64,000 nt of DNA, from assembly GCA_013339765.2 (NCBI GenBank), contig CM023454.1, positions 145,643,949-145,707,948 of the forward strand, in the 5' to 3' direction. Below, one piece after another: positions 10,314-19,689 of this stretch. The stretch is from Haemaphysalis longicornis. Taxonomy: Eukaryota; Arthropoda; Arachnida; Ixodida; Ixodidae. The first letter of the stretch is position 1. Each line of letters starts with the position of its first letter. The notes under the pieces are model-generated. The model did no database searches and was not told the origin of the DNA. It saw only the letters and a list, made by a program, of their open reading frames with translations. Position numbers and translations under genes: made by a program.

Positions 10314-11202
10314 TGTTGCGACCGTTTGGGCCCACCCGAGCCGAGCTCCGTCGCCTCCGGCATACGTTTGGTAGCGTGGTTTGATGCGAGCGACCAGCTG
10401 CTGTTGCAGCCGTGAAGAAGTCGAGAAGCCGTAGGCTAACGTAACTGTTTACTTCATAGCGAGAGGTGAGCCGAAGCCAAAGAACAATGCCCCGACGAGC
10501 GAGGTTACAATACAGGACTCGAGCAGAGTGACAGCGTTGATTCACTGCTCAAACAGGAATGGGTTACAGCGCTTGGGCTGGGTCTATTTATACCCAAAAG
10601 CGTGAATGGTCGAAACAGCGTTCCCTCTACATTGTGCACACGCCACCAACGTCACAGACACACACAACACTCTTTCCAGAGTTCATGAGCAGTCGATATC
10701 ATCGGCGCATGCTGAGTCCGAGAGAGGGGAGAGAGGAGGACTCTGCTGCGATCGCGGGGCCTCTGTATCCTTGGGGCAGGTCTGGGCCTGTTTCGTCGAC
10801 ACGCCAACGAAGTTTGAAACGCGCCCAAAGCGAAGCGTCTGACCCGGGCTTGTCGAAGCATGAAAACATAAGTCACCGACACGGTGGGCTTGTTTGAAAG
10901 GCGCACGTAGTGGCTTCGCCGCACAGCCAAGGCGTGATGCGGGAAAGTACGACGGTGGGCCGATTCGTAACAGCATCTCCACCGGGGTCGTAGATCACGA
11001 TGGATAAGGGTCTTCAACCGTTGTCCGGAGGGATACTTCCGAAGTGAAGTGCTCTGCAGACGCTCGACTCCAGGCCTGGGCTGTACGACACCGTGCTGGA
11101 GCTTCACCGGGCCGGTCACTGGATGAGTAGTGGCTCCCAAGAACGTCTCTGGCTTGGTAGGCAAGCAACACAACACAGGAAGACACTACCGCATCGCCGG
11201 CA
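10314..11202 (-). repeat. LTR copy 2 (3' LTR of the Gmr1-like element) with promoter
   Basis: It begins tgttgcgaccg at 10314 (minus-strand CA end) and shares 10314-10641 with copy 1. A minus-strand TATA box, tataaatag (10592-10584), sits about 270 bp from the end, which predicts R/U5 of roughly 240 bp. The segment from 10642 up to about 11200 has no copy-1 partner and is probably U3, but its outer boundary cannot be fixed. It lies just downstream of the RNase H end at 11552, as a 3' LTR should. Confidence 0.7.
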
Positions 11203-11492
11203 AGTGCGAAGCAAATCCACACACTACCAGGCTTTAGTTGAAAAAATACGCGAATAAATAACTACACAGTTATATTTAGCCAGCAGTATAGACAAGCACA
11301 CAAACTGAAGGTGACATTCAGTGATTGGAAATCCCACAAAAGTGCGAAAGAAATCCACTACTACCAGGCTTTAGTTGCGAAAAAATACGCGAATAAATAA
11401 CTACACTAGTTATATTTTAGCCGAGCAGTACTTTAGACAAGCACACAAACTTGAAAGGTGACATTTCACGTGATTGGAAATGCCCCACACAA
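11203..11492 (-). repeat. Tandem duplication (about 140 bp x 2) downstream of pol
   Basis: The unit starting agtgcgaa(g/a).aaatccac and ending tgattggaaat.cc(c)cacaaa occurs at 11203-11340 and 11341-11492. The second unit is longer through scattered single-base differences. The pair lies between the end of RNase H and the LTR, so it is U3 or 3' leader. Confidence 0.8.
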
Positions 11493-11551
11493 AAAGAAAC
11501 GGAATCGTAAAGGGCGAAACCTGTTTCAGGAAAAACAGTCAAATTGAGAAG

Positions 11552-12035
11552 TCAGGCGTCTACAGGCATTTCTTGCCTTAAGGACTCAACTAAAGCCATC
11601 AGCATTGCCATTGAGTTTCCCCTTTTTGTACCGCACTTCAAGCATATATACTGCTGCAGAGCCAGACTCCAGCGTAGGAGGCGACCGTTCTTTGAGGACA
11701 TCGTGTGCAGCCACGTGAGAGGGCAGTGGTCCGTCGCTACTAAAACTTCGAGCCGACGAGGTAACAGGCCAGTTTTTGCACCGCCCAAACGAGACACGCA
11801 CACTCCTTTTCGGAGGCGTTGTACGCTTCTTCACGAATTGTCAGCTTACGACTTGCGTACAATACTGGTGCTCCTCATTGTCGTCAGCTTTCTGACACAA
11901 AACTACGCCCATTCCACGGTCACGAGCATCACACTGGACCACGAAAGGCTTTGAGTAGTCTGGCGAATTCAGTACAGGGTGGCTAGTTAGAGCATTTTTC
12001 AGGTCCGCGAACGCCGGCTGTTTTGTTCTTTCCAC
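11552..12035 (-). pseudogene. RNase H domain of Gmr1-like element
   Basis: Frames at 12035-11841 (LTSHPVLNSPDYSKPFVVQC then DARDRGMGVVLCQ) and 11803-11552 (TDHCPLTWLHTMSSKNGR and LNGNADG) give the RNase H start, with its catalytic Asp region, and the end typical of gypsy-type elements. A frameshift lies between them. It follows RT directly and is the last coding domain, because integrase is upstream in this element. Confidence 0.8.
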
Positions 12036-12049
12036 GCGACTGTTAGCGG

Positions 12050-12885
12050 TTCGTTTTTCCGGAGCGCATCGGTTAGAGGGCTAGCCAGCTCAGAGTACCT
12101 CGGAATGTACCTCTGATAGTAACCTGCGATTCCCAAGAACGACCTAATGTCTGTCTTGGTTCGGGGCTGCGGGAAGTCTCGTATTGCCGCTACCTTAACT
12201 TCAGAAGGTCGGCGATGACCCCTACCTATAATGTGACCAAGGTAAGTGACTTCCGCGCGTGCCATTTGGCATATAGGTGCCTTGATCGTTAAGCCAGCTT
12301 CACGCAAACGTGAAAGCACGGAGCGCAGGTGTTCCAGATGCTCCGGCCACGAGGCGGAATAGATAGCCACGTCGTATAAATAGGGCAACGCAAAGTCGTC
12401 GAACCCCCGTAACACTTTGTCCATGAGATTTGAAAAACAGTATGGCGGTTTTTCAGCTCAAAACTCAAAACCTTTGTTCGGAAGGTCGCCATGGGTGAAA
12501 CAAACGCCGCGTATAGGCTAGCTTCCTTCGTCAGCGGAACCTGCCAGTATCACTGCTCTAAGTCAAAAGTGAAGATGATCGTTGGAAAGTCAAAAGTGAA
12601 AATGAAGCCAGCTCTGCTTACTTTCTCGATACGTTCCTTTATGTTCGGTATCGGGTAGGTTTGGTCTCTGGTGACAAGGTTTAACTTCCTATAGTCTACA
12701 CATGGTCGCACATCCTTGCTAGGAACTCCAACCAGTATGAGGGGCGAAGTATAGTCGCTTTCGCAAGCCTCTATCACATCCAGAGCCAACACTTTCTGGA
12801 TTTCACTTGTCAAATTTTCGCGCTGTCGGCGACACTCGATACGCCTTTGAACGCACGGGCTGGAAAGACGTAAGCTCGATGTCAT
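12050..12885 (-). pseudogene. Reverse transcriptase domain of Gmr1-like element
   Basis: 12885-12550 carries LALDVIEACESDYTSPLILV and VRPCVDYRKLN (RT blocks 1-2), then IPNIKERIEKVS. 12424-11999 carries the palm and thumb with YLGHIIGRGHRRPSEVK and the FLGIAGYYQRYIPRYSELA block. The catalytic box reads YLYDVAIYS, where YLDD is expected, so one catalytic Asp is replaced. A duplicated TIIFTFD and a frame change near 12550 also disrupt it. These signatures are specific to Ty3/gypsy-type RT. Confidence 0.85.
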
Positions 12886-13089
12886 GCGTTAAGAGGGAAG
12901 TTCTGCCGGGTTTATCCGAAAACCGGTTCGAGAACTCTTCCAACAGTTGCCTGCAACTCACGTTTTTGGTCAGGCTCCAGCTCCGCTTCCGTTACTTGGG
13001 TCGTCAACGAGTCTACGCGTGCTGTCATGGGTAAGCGGCCCCAATTCCAGAATCTCGGGGAATCTCCTCGGGTATGTTAACTAGCATTG

Positions 13090-13280
13090 GCACCACCGGT
13101 TCCCGCTGGCCTGTAGGGCTTTAGTATGTTGCTGTGGTATACTTGCTGGAGATTGCCGCTTTCCGGGTACGCTCACAACAAAGTTGGTTTCAGACAATTT
13201 TTGAAGGATTTTCCGGGCCTTCCAACTGATCTTGTAGTTTTTGGCGTTGAGACGGCCGCCAAAATCATTACCCTTGGTCT
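13090..13280 (-). pseudogene. Integrase C-terminal (GPY/F-like) segment
   Basis: The minus frame gives SWKARKILQKLSETNFVVSV, followed by an IPQQHTKALQ-type end, resembling the W.GP.KIL.KLS..NYVV pattern of the integrase C-terminal module. It lies between the integrase core and RT, which supports integrase being upstream of RT rather than a chance juxtaposition. Confidence 0.65.
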
Positions 13281-13537
13281 CCAACCTCAAACTTACGTGC
13301 CCTGTATCCTTTGTCGTAGTAGGGTGTTGTCTTTTTTCTGGGCTGTGCTCATTGCGGTTCCCGCTAGCTGCTCTGCCCTGTGCAAGCGGTCCATCAGCGA
13401 GAGTACGCATTATACAACCATCGGGTCTCCGCCCCTACCTTCCCACCATTCCCGGAGGATGCGGAGGGGGGAACGTAACGAACGTCCGTAGACAAGTTCC
13501 GCTGGCGTGAACCCGGTTGTCTCGTGAGGAGCCGTTC

Positions 13538-14064
13538 TCAAAGTAAACATCGCGCGGCCGGTAAACACAGCTCCCAGTCAGCCTTTCGTTCGTAGCACAT
13601 GGCTCTTAGAACGCGCTTCATTACTGAGTGCAGCTTCTCGACAGAGTTCGACTGAGGGTGGTACACGGAACTCTGAATGAGCTTTACTCCGCACTTATCG
13701 AGAAACATTGTCGTTAGTGCGCTCGTAAAAGCTGTCCCCTGGTCTGACTGAATTTCCGCCGGGAAGCCAACCCTCGCGAACACTGACAGTAGGGCGTTCA
13801 CAATTTCCACTGAGCTCAACTCCTTTAAGGGTACGGGCTCGAGGAACTTAGTAGCAGGACAGAGCAGTGTCAAGATGGGACGGGTAGCCAGAGGTCGTCG
13901 CGGGCAGTCGGCCAAACCGTGTCGATCACGAGACGGCGGGAGGGGCTCCGTGATAACCGGCACAAGTTTCATGGGCGCTTTGGTTTTCTCTCCCGGCTTG
14001 TCTCTGGCACACATCACAAGTGCGCACAAAGTTTCCGACGTCACGAAAGCATCCTGGTCAGTAG
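13538..14064 (-). pseudogene. Integrase core of Gmr1-like element
   Basis: Starting at the LINE junction (14064) the frames read PGCFRDVGNFVRTCDVCQR (end of the HHCC zinc-binding domain), then KLVPVITEPL and, at 13920-13560, SDQGTAFTSAL (second catalytic Asp), SSVYHPQSNSVEKLHSVMK (catalytic Glu) and the following helix. The region around the first catalytic Asp is scrambled by frame changes near 13950. A Trp codon at the junction has become a stop. The missing upstream zinc-finger half lies at 24600-24810, beyond the inserted LINE. Confidence 0.85.
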
Positions 14065-14068
14065 TACT
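14065..14068. repeat. Target-site duplication TACT (left) of the CR1/L2-like LINE
   Basis: TACT at 14065-14068 is repeated at 24596-24599, flanking the LINE. Joining the two sides restores the host element's integrase frame. Confidence 0.75.
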
Positions 14069-14460
14069 CGGCGTGAAACCGGCGCTGCTATGGCTGCGCC
14101 ATTCACGTCGTTGCTGCTGTTCATGCAGGTCGGTGCTGGATTACCAACGAGCCTGTACGGGCGTTATCACTGAAGTGGACAGCGTTCAACGGCCTTCGTC
14201 GCAAGCTACCAACTCGTCATGCGCAGCAGACAACTTTTACGAAACCACCAACTTCAAACATCGCCGAGGAAAACTGCAGTGCCGCTCATTTTGGACGCTC
14301 CGCAGCTGTGGTCAAGCTACCATGGGCTGCCAGCGAGCGCCACTTCAATGTACAAAAGGCGGCGAGCTTCCGTCTGGATTGGGGGCTTGAAACCGGCGCT
14401 GCTATGGCTGTGCCATTCACGTCGTTGGTGCTCTTTCATGCAGGTTAGTTCAGGGGATAT
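14069..14460 (+). repeat. Tandem 5' UTR monomers of the CR1/L2-like LINE
   Basis: The block tgaaaccggcgctgctatgg followed by ctg(c/t)gccattcacgtcgtt and ttcatgcaggt occurs at about 14074 and again at about 14387, a spacing of about 313 bp. A repeated 5' monomer at the very start of a LINE suggests promoter units, as in some other LINEs. Confidence 0.7.
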
Positions 14461-14472
14461 CAAACGTGCGCA

Positions 14473-15390
14473 GTGTGTTTTTGCCTTGCCGGTTTCACCC
14501 CCCTGTGCTTTTTGCTAGTGTACGTTTCGCGATCAGGAGCTAGGCGACCTACTCGTGGTAGGAAGACGCACGTTTTGCTGCTTCGTCGCGCTGCATTTTA
14601 CTTCCTGCTGTTGCTATTATGCGGCGATGTAGAACTAAACCCTGGGCCCAATGACACAACACTGCAACAACTTTTGTATGGTCAAAATGAAATCAAGCAG
14701 AAGCTAATCGATATTGAAAGGTATCAAGCAGATAATAAGCTGCTATGGCTAATCTGATGTGCCTATGACGAAGATTGAAGATCTATCGGCAGGTTCGATG
14801 AATTGCACAGTAAAGTTGCTGAGTGTAAGTCGAGCTGTGATTCCCTTCCAGGCTAGCTTAGCATTGTTGGTACACAAGGTGGAAGGTCCGGAAAACCGTA
14901 GTCGCAGGTGTAACTTAATTTTTTTGGCATTGACGGAGATGACGCGCGGGAGCCATACGCAAAATGTGAAGAGCTTGTAGTCAGTTTGTGCACTTCAGGA
15001 TTACAAGTCAACCATGTGGAAATAGAAAGGCACACCGACTCGGTAAATTTAACAGTGAAAAACAACGTCCAATAATCGCCAAATTTAGTACGGATCAGGA
15101 CAAACAGAACGTTTTGTTGGCGGCGAAGAAATTGAAAGGTACGGACATTTCAATTTCGGAAGATTTTTCTGAGCCGGTGCGGAAGAAAAGAAAACTGCTT
15201 TTTGAATATGCGAAGGAACACCAGACTGAAGCAGTTAAAGGGTGCGTTAAGCGTGACGTACTCTACTTGCATCAAGTCAAATATGTTTATGACGAATCCG
15301 TGGGGCTGGTTGTGCGAGCTGTTTGGCAAAGCCGGGAGAAGGACGCGTTGTTATCGTTTTCTTATCGTCAACTGCAGAAGCCTCAGGAAA
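14473..15390 (+). pseudogene. LINE ORF1 protein with N-terminal 2A-like peptide
   Basis: The first frame (14473-14757; it opens with GTG, so the true start is uncertain) has two hydrophobic stretches, the second being AAFYFLLLLLC, immediately followed by GDVELNPGP at 14623-14649. This matches the 2A consensus D(V/I)ExNPGP, at which translation skips a peptide bond before the last Pro. Downstream frames carry a short coiled coil (EIKQKLIDIERYQADNK), ENRSRRCNLIF (the start of an L1-ORF1p-like RRM) and IIAKFSTDQDKQNVL with LKGTDISISEDFS (C-terminal domain). Nucleic-acid chaperone ORF1 proteins of CR1/L2 elements have this plan. Frame changes near 14757 and 14990 break this copy. Confidence 0.8.
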
Positions 15391-15880
15391 AAAACAGATG
15401 AATTTTTAGCTTCATTGACATCAGTAAAGCATCTGTGATTTTGGGCACTGAATCGTGGTTAGATAGTACCGACAGGGATTGTGATGTCTTCCGTAGCACT
15501 ACGTTAGTTATAGAAAAGATAGAGACTGTCGTGGGGGGTGGTGTGTTTATTCTTGTTGATAAGAAAAATGGCAGTCGCAATTGTTAAGCATTCATATGAT
15601 TCTACTGAGGCTGTTGGGCGCGAACTTCGTTTAAAAAATGGAAAATCGCTGGCGGTTTGCTTCTTTTACAGCCTCCTGCAGTAGGGTACAGGTTCGAACT
15701 AAGCTAGTAAAAGACTAGAAATGAGAAATTCTGATTCCTAGTGATCGGTGGTGATTTCACTTTACCCGAAAATTAATTGGACGCCAAATACTACAATGCC
15801 TAACGTGTCTAGTGCGTCGGCAAAAGAATTGATGAAATTAAGCAATCATTTGCGCTATCGCAGTTGGTGTGCCAACGGAA
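15360..15880 (+). pseudogene. Endonuclease N-terminal half of CR1/L2-like LINE
   Basis: Fragments read NCRSLRKKTDEFLASL, then GTESWLD (the catalytic Glu in the TESW box), then GGGVFIL, and near 15745 IGGDFTLPEN, corresponding to the GDFN box of apurinic endonucleases. Stops and shifts are frequent. The domain continues across the I-clade LINE at 21754. Confidence 0.75.
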
Positions 15881-16153
15881 CCTGCGCTCATCTTGCCAGG
15901 CATAAGTCACCATAATGCTGTTTTGTGCAAATTGAAATCGGAGTACATTAAGGCCACAAATTAGGGCATGCAGACGAATATACAGCTGCCGAAGGATCGA
16001 GTCAATGAAATTTCGCTTACGCTTGACGACGTATTTGAGACATTGACTCAGAGTCGCTGAATATAGAAGCAGTATGGAGTTTACATAAAAATAAGACTTT
16101 CGAGTTCCGTGATCAATTCGTCCATCATGGATAATAACGTCAAGGCGGGATAG
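15881..16153 (+). repeat. Left 273-bp direct repeat flanking the I-clade LINE
   Basis: Starts cctgcgctcatcttgccagg and ends aacgtcaaggcgggatag. It is repeated at 21754-22031 with about a dozen differences, several of them single-base losses in this copy. The duplicated piece is endonuclease/linker sequence of the outer LINE, so it looks like an unusually long target-site duplication made when the inner LINE inserted. Confidence 0.85.
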
Positions 16154-16382
16154 TAGTAGTAGTAGTAGTAATAACTTTATTTTGCCCAAAAGTTGTGGTG
16201 ATTGCACCACTTAGCTGTTCGCTCAGTCATCTAGACAGCGGGGCTCCCGTTGTTTTGGGAGCTCGGTGTCTTCAGCCAACTGGGCGAGGGCTTCTTGCAC
16301 GTGGGGAGCGGGGATAGAGATGGCAGCCTCCACTCTGTTATAATGATGATATTGTTATGAAGGATGGATGATTTCTTCTACG

Positions 16383-16992
16383 TTATGCGGGTAATAATGG
16401 GCATGACCAAATGATGTGGTGAGGTGATGCTCGTTCTACAGAACAAAAGGGGCAAGCGTCCTTATATTCGCCAGGATATATGATGGACATCAGATGCTGA
16501 GTGGGGAATGATAATGTTTGGAGCTGCCTGAGAAGGACTGCATGCCTTCGACTGAGCGATGGATGCGGTGGTGGAAAAAATTGTCCGATCCTGGTGGAAA
16601 TGGTCAAGGATCTCGCCGAAAGTATGGAGGCGGTCCTTATAGCCGAAAGGTTGCGGATATCTTCAGGGGTCCTATGAGGGCTCTCGGCGAACCATATCTC
16701 GAGCAGTCGCATTGGCTCTCTCATTTCACATCAGGCCAGAATGTGCCGGTGACCAGATGATGCGGAAGGTCCGGCTATGAGGTGTGGGCCCTTGCGAGAT
16801 AGTTGCCAAGGTTCTAGATGATACCCTGCCGTTTAAAAACTTTTGTACGGCCGATTTAGAATCGGTTATGATGTTAAGATGCGGAGACCGGCTGTGGGCT
16901 ATGCCTAGACCAATTGCATTTCCTCTTCCTCTGTGCAGGAAGTGCAGCTTACAGATGCTGTAGCGATGGGGGCTCCCCTTGGAGTCGACCAC
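16383..16992 (-). pseudogene. RNase H and C-terminal Cys-His domain of I-clade LINE
   Basis: 16992-16726 contains IITDSKSAVQKFLNGRV (the RNase H Asp block) and WSPAHSGL (the His block). 16724-16383 contains CPFCSVERASPHHIIWSCP, a CCHC-like motif found at the C-terminus of these ORF2 proteins. A frame change separates the two. Confidence 0.85.
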
Positions 16993-17128
16993 CGCTAGTA
17001 CCGATGCGTTCCTGTCTTAATATGGGGCGGCATCGGTGTATACCACAGGAGACCCCGGTGGGTGTTGTTTGGCAAGGGCCTTCGCTCTTGCCTCACGGCG
17101 TTCCTTATTGTGGATGGGGTGCATTCGC

Positions 17129-18745
17129 CTAGGCGTTGGGGACACTCTTATGACATTCCTCAGAGGAGACGGAATGGAAACAAAGTCGCGTGTAGTGTGG
17201 TGTTTGGGGTACCAGGCCCAAAGACCTCAGGATGCACCGACCGGCAGAGCTGCGAGAGAGCCTCTCTAGCTGTGCGGTTCGCTGTGCCTCTATAAGTTCG
17301 GAGAGGGTATTGTGTATCCCGAGTCGCAGTAGGTTTGCAGTTGATGTGTGTTGGGAGAGGCCGAGCGCTCGCTTGTGTGCCGTACGGATGAGGCTATCAG
17401 CTTTGTCCTGCTCCGTCTTCCGCAGGGTGAGAAACGGCAATGCGTATGTAACGCGCGAGATGACGAAGGCCTGCACCATCTTTATGAGGTTGGACTCCTT
17501 GATGCCCTTGTGCCTCGTCGAAACCCTGGAGGTGAGTCGGGTGGTTTGATATACCCCCTTCTCGATCTCTCTGAGTGCATCTGTATGTCGGCCATTAGCA
17601 TTTAGGCGGAGTCCCAAAAACCTTTATGGAGTGAACTATGGGAATGTTGGCTCCTGATGATGTGGGTTATGGTTATTATTGGTGGGATTTTATGATTTGG
17701 TTTGTAGATGAAAAGCTCCGATTTTTGGGGGGAACACGACAAGCCGCGCACAGCTGCGTACTCCTCAATGGTTTGGGTTGCCCGTTGCAGGGCTTCCTGG
17801 ATTTGGCCGTTGGAGCCTCGAGCAACCCACAGGGTGATGTCGTCTGCATATATGAAATGATGTAGGTAGGGTACGTCCGAGAGAAGGGCCGGAAGGTCCC
17901 TCATGGCGAGGTTAAACAAGAAAGGTGACAGTACTGATCCTTGGGGGCGTTCCTAGGCTACCCAGTTTAATGTGGTCCGATTGGATGTTTCCGAAATGAA
18001 GGGTGAGTATACGAGATGAGAGGAACGATTTAATGTAGTTGTACGTGCGCTCTCCAAAGCCATTCTTGTTCACCATCTGTAGTATGGCCGAGTGTCGCAC
18101 AGTGTCGAAGGCTTTGGAGATATCTAAGCCGAGGATAACCTTAGTTGTGTGCTTTGGCGCGTATGCCGAATCCAAAATGTGATGTTGTAGTTGCAACATA
18201 AGATCCTGAGTGCATAGACGAGGGCGAAATCCTAGCTTGGTGTGAGGGAACAGGTGAGTCTCTTCGGCGTGTTCCGTGAGTCGGGTCAAAACAACATGCT
18301 AGTAGTTTCCCTAGGCACGATGTTAGGGATATGGGTCTGAGATGATCGATGTGTGGCAGTTTCCAGGCTTTGGAATGAGTATGGTCTTGCCGTTCGCCAT
18401 TTTTCCGGAATTTTTACCCTGTGTCCAACATTCATTAAAATGTGCCGTGATTCCAGTGATGGATGAGTCATCCAAACTGCCGAGAATCTTATTAGTAATC
18501 TGGTCAGGGCCAGAGGCCGACCTAATGCTTAGCTTATAAATGGCAGCTTTGACATCGGCTTCTATAAAAGGTGCATCTAAGGCGGCGTTGGCCTCTCCGG
18601 TGTATGGCGGGTGTTCTGTTGGAGGGCCTTGTGGTATGTACTTGTTGTGTAAATATGCGATGAGTGCATGTCGCGTCCCCGGATAGTTGTGTATCAAAAG
18701 GGACACCGTTTGGGTTGTGGGACGACTTGGTCGACGTCGGATCAA
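17129..18745 (-). pseudogene. Reverse transcriptase of I-clade LINE
   Basis: 18745-18323: KLSIRSASGPDQITNKILG and KTILIPKPG (RT blocks 0-1). 18289-17912: LGFRPRLCTQDLML and LGLDISKAFDTVRHSA. 17919-17602: FIYADDITLWV with both catalytic aspartates. 17617-17129: thumb, with STRHKGIKESNLIKMVQAF and AHKRALGLSQHTSTANLLRLG. The same thumb motif appears in the LINE at 44640-44880, so both belong to the same clade although that copy is much more GC-rich. Confidence 0.87.
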
Positions 18746-19036
18746 GAAGGTGGCGTAAGATATTCCAAGTCCTTTTGGTACTGAAAGTGTGATTTAGGGA
18801 ATCACATAATGAATACCAGTTTTCCGATACCAATCTGGATGCGTGATTCTCAATCTCCAGATTATATAAGCTATTTTTCTGCGTAGGCCACGGCTGTGTT
18901 TGTGGCGGATCAGTCTGTTTTTGAGGCTGTCTCTAGCCTGGCTGAGGTTGGACAGACGCGAGTCTAGCGGCGGTAGGCTGGGGTCTGATTGTATGATTTT
19001 GGTTGCTTTTCCGACCCTGCTGCGTAACTCCTCCTC

Positions 19037-19676
19037 TCATTCTGAGAGAGTGTCGAGTGTAGGTGTAGTGTCTTGTGTGGTTTTACGAAAGAGGTCCCAG
19101 TCGATGAACGGTTTGTTTCTTTTTTGGGGCGATTTTAGGTATGCGGGTACCTCGATTTGGATGAGCGTATGATCACTGCCAAAGTCCTGCCCAGTGTTCG
19201 CCCATTTAACCTCTCCTGTTATGTTTTTGGTGAATGTTAGGTCAGGTGTCGTATCTGCCACAGACGCTGTTTCCCTGACGTGTAGGAAACAGGGGGTCGG
19301 TATGTAATGTTTAGGTGTTCATTTTGTGCAGCTTCCCACAGCCGGCGCCCTTTAGGTGTGGCCCTTGGGTAGCCCCAAGCGCAATGCTGCGCATTAAAAT
19401 CGCCTAGGATGACTATGGGTTGCTTACCCGCTCTACGCACAGCTCCAAGGATTAGGGAAGAAGAGGGCCAGAGTCCTTTTCCCTCGGACTGCTGTAAATA
19501 TTTAGAACAAATAGGCGGTTCGCTGATTTACGTTTGTGACAATTTCGATAAATGTGTGATCCACCTCGCTGTCTATGCGCTATCACGATATGGCGAGTAA
19601 GAATGGTTGTTGCAGGTGGATTTTGGGACTTAGGTATGAAAGTTTTGTAACTGGCTAATTTGGCTACTTGCGCCAA
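19037..19676 (-). pseudogene. Endonuclease domain of I-clade LINE
   Basis: 19440-19237 reads VILGDFNAQHCAWGYPRATP (the GDFN box and following Trp-Gly-Tyr), typical of APE-type LINE endonucleases. 19261-19037 reads DLTFTKN then FGSDHTLIQIEVP, the terminal SDH box. 19676-19452 holds the N-terminal part. Confidence 0.82.
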
Positions 19677-19689
19677 CTTCTTGTAGGAA

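Noticed and set aside
10652..11176. 174-codon minus-strand frame between RNase H and the LTR end
   Set aside because: Lies in the putative U3, with two overlapping frames equally open and no domain; could be an accessory ORF but nothing supports it.
13875..14390. 171-codon plus-strand open frame
   Set aside because: It runs antisense to the integrase core and crosses the LINE insertion junction, so it cannot be one ancestral gene.
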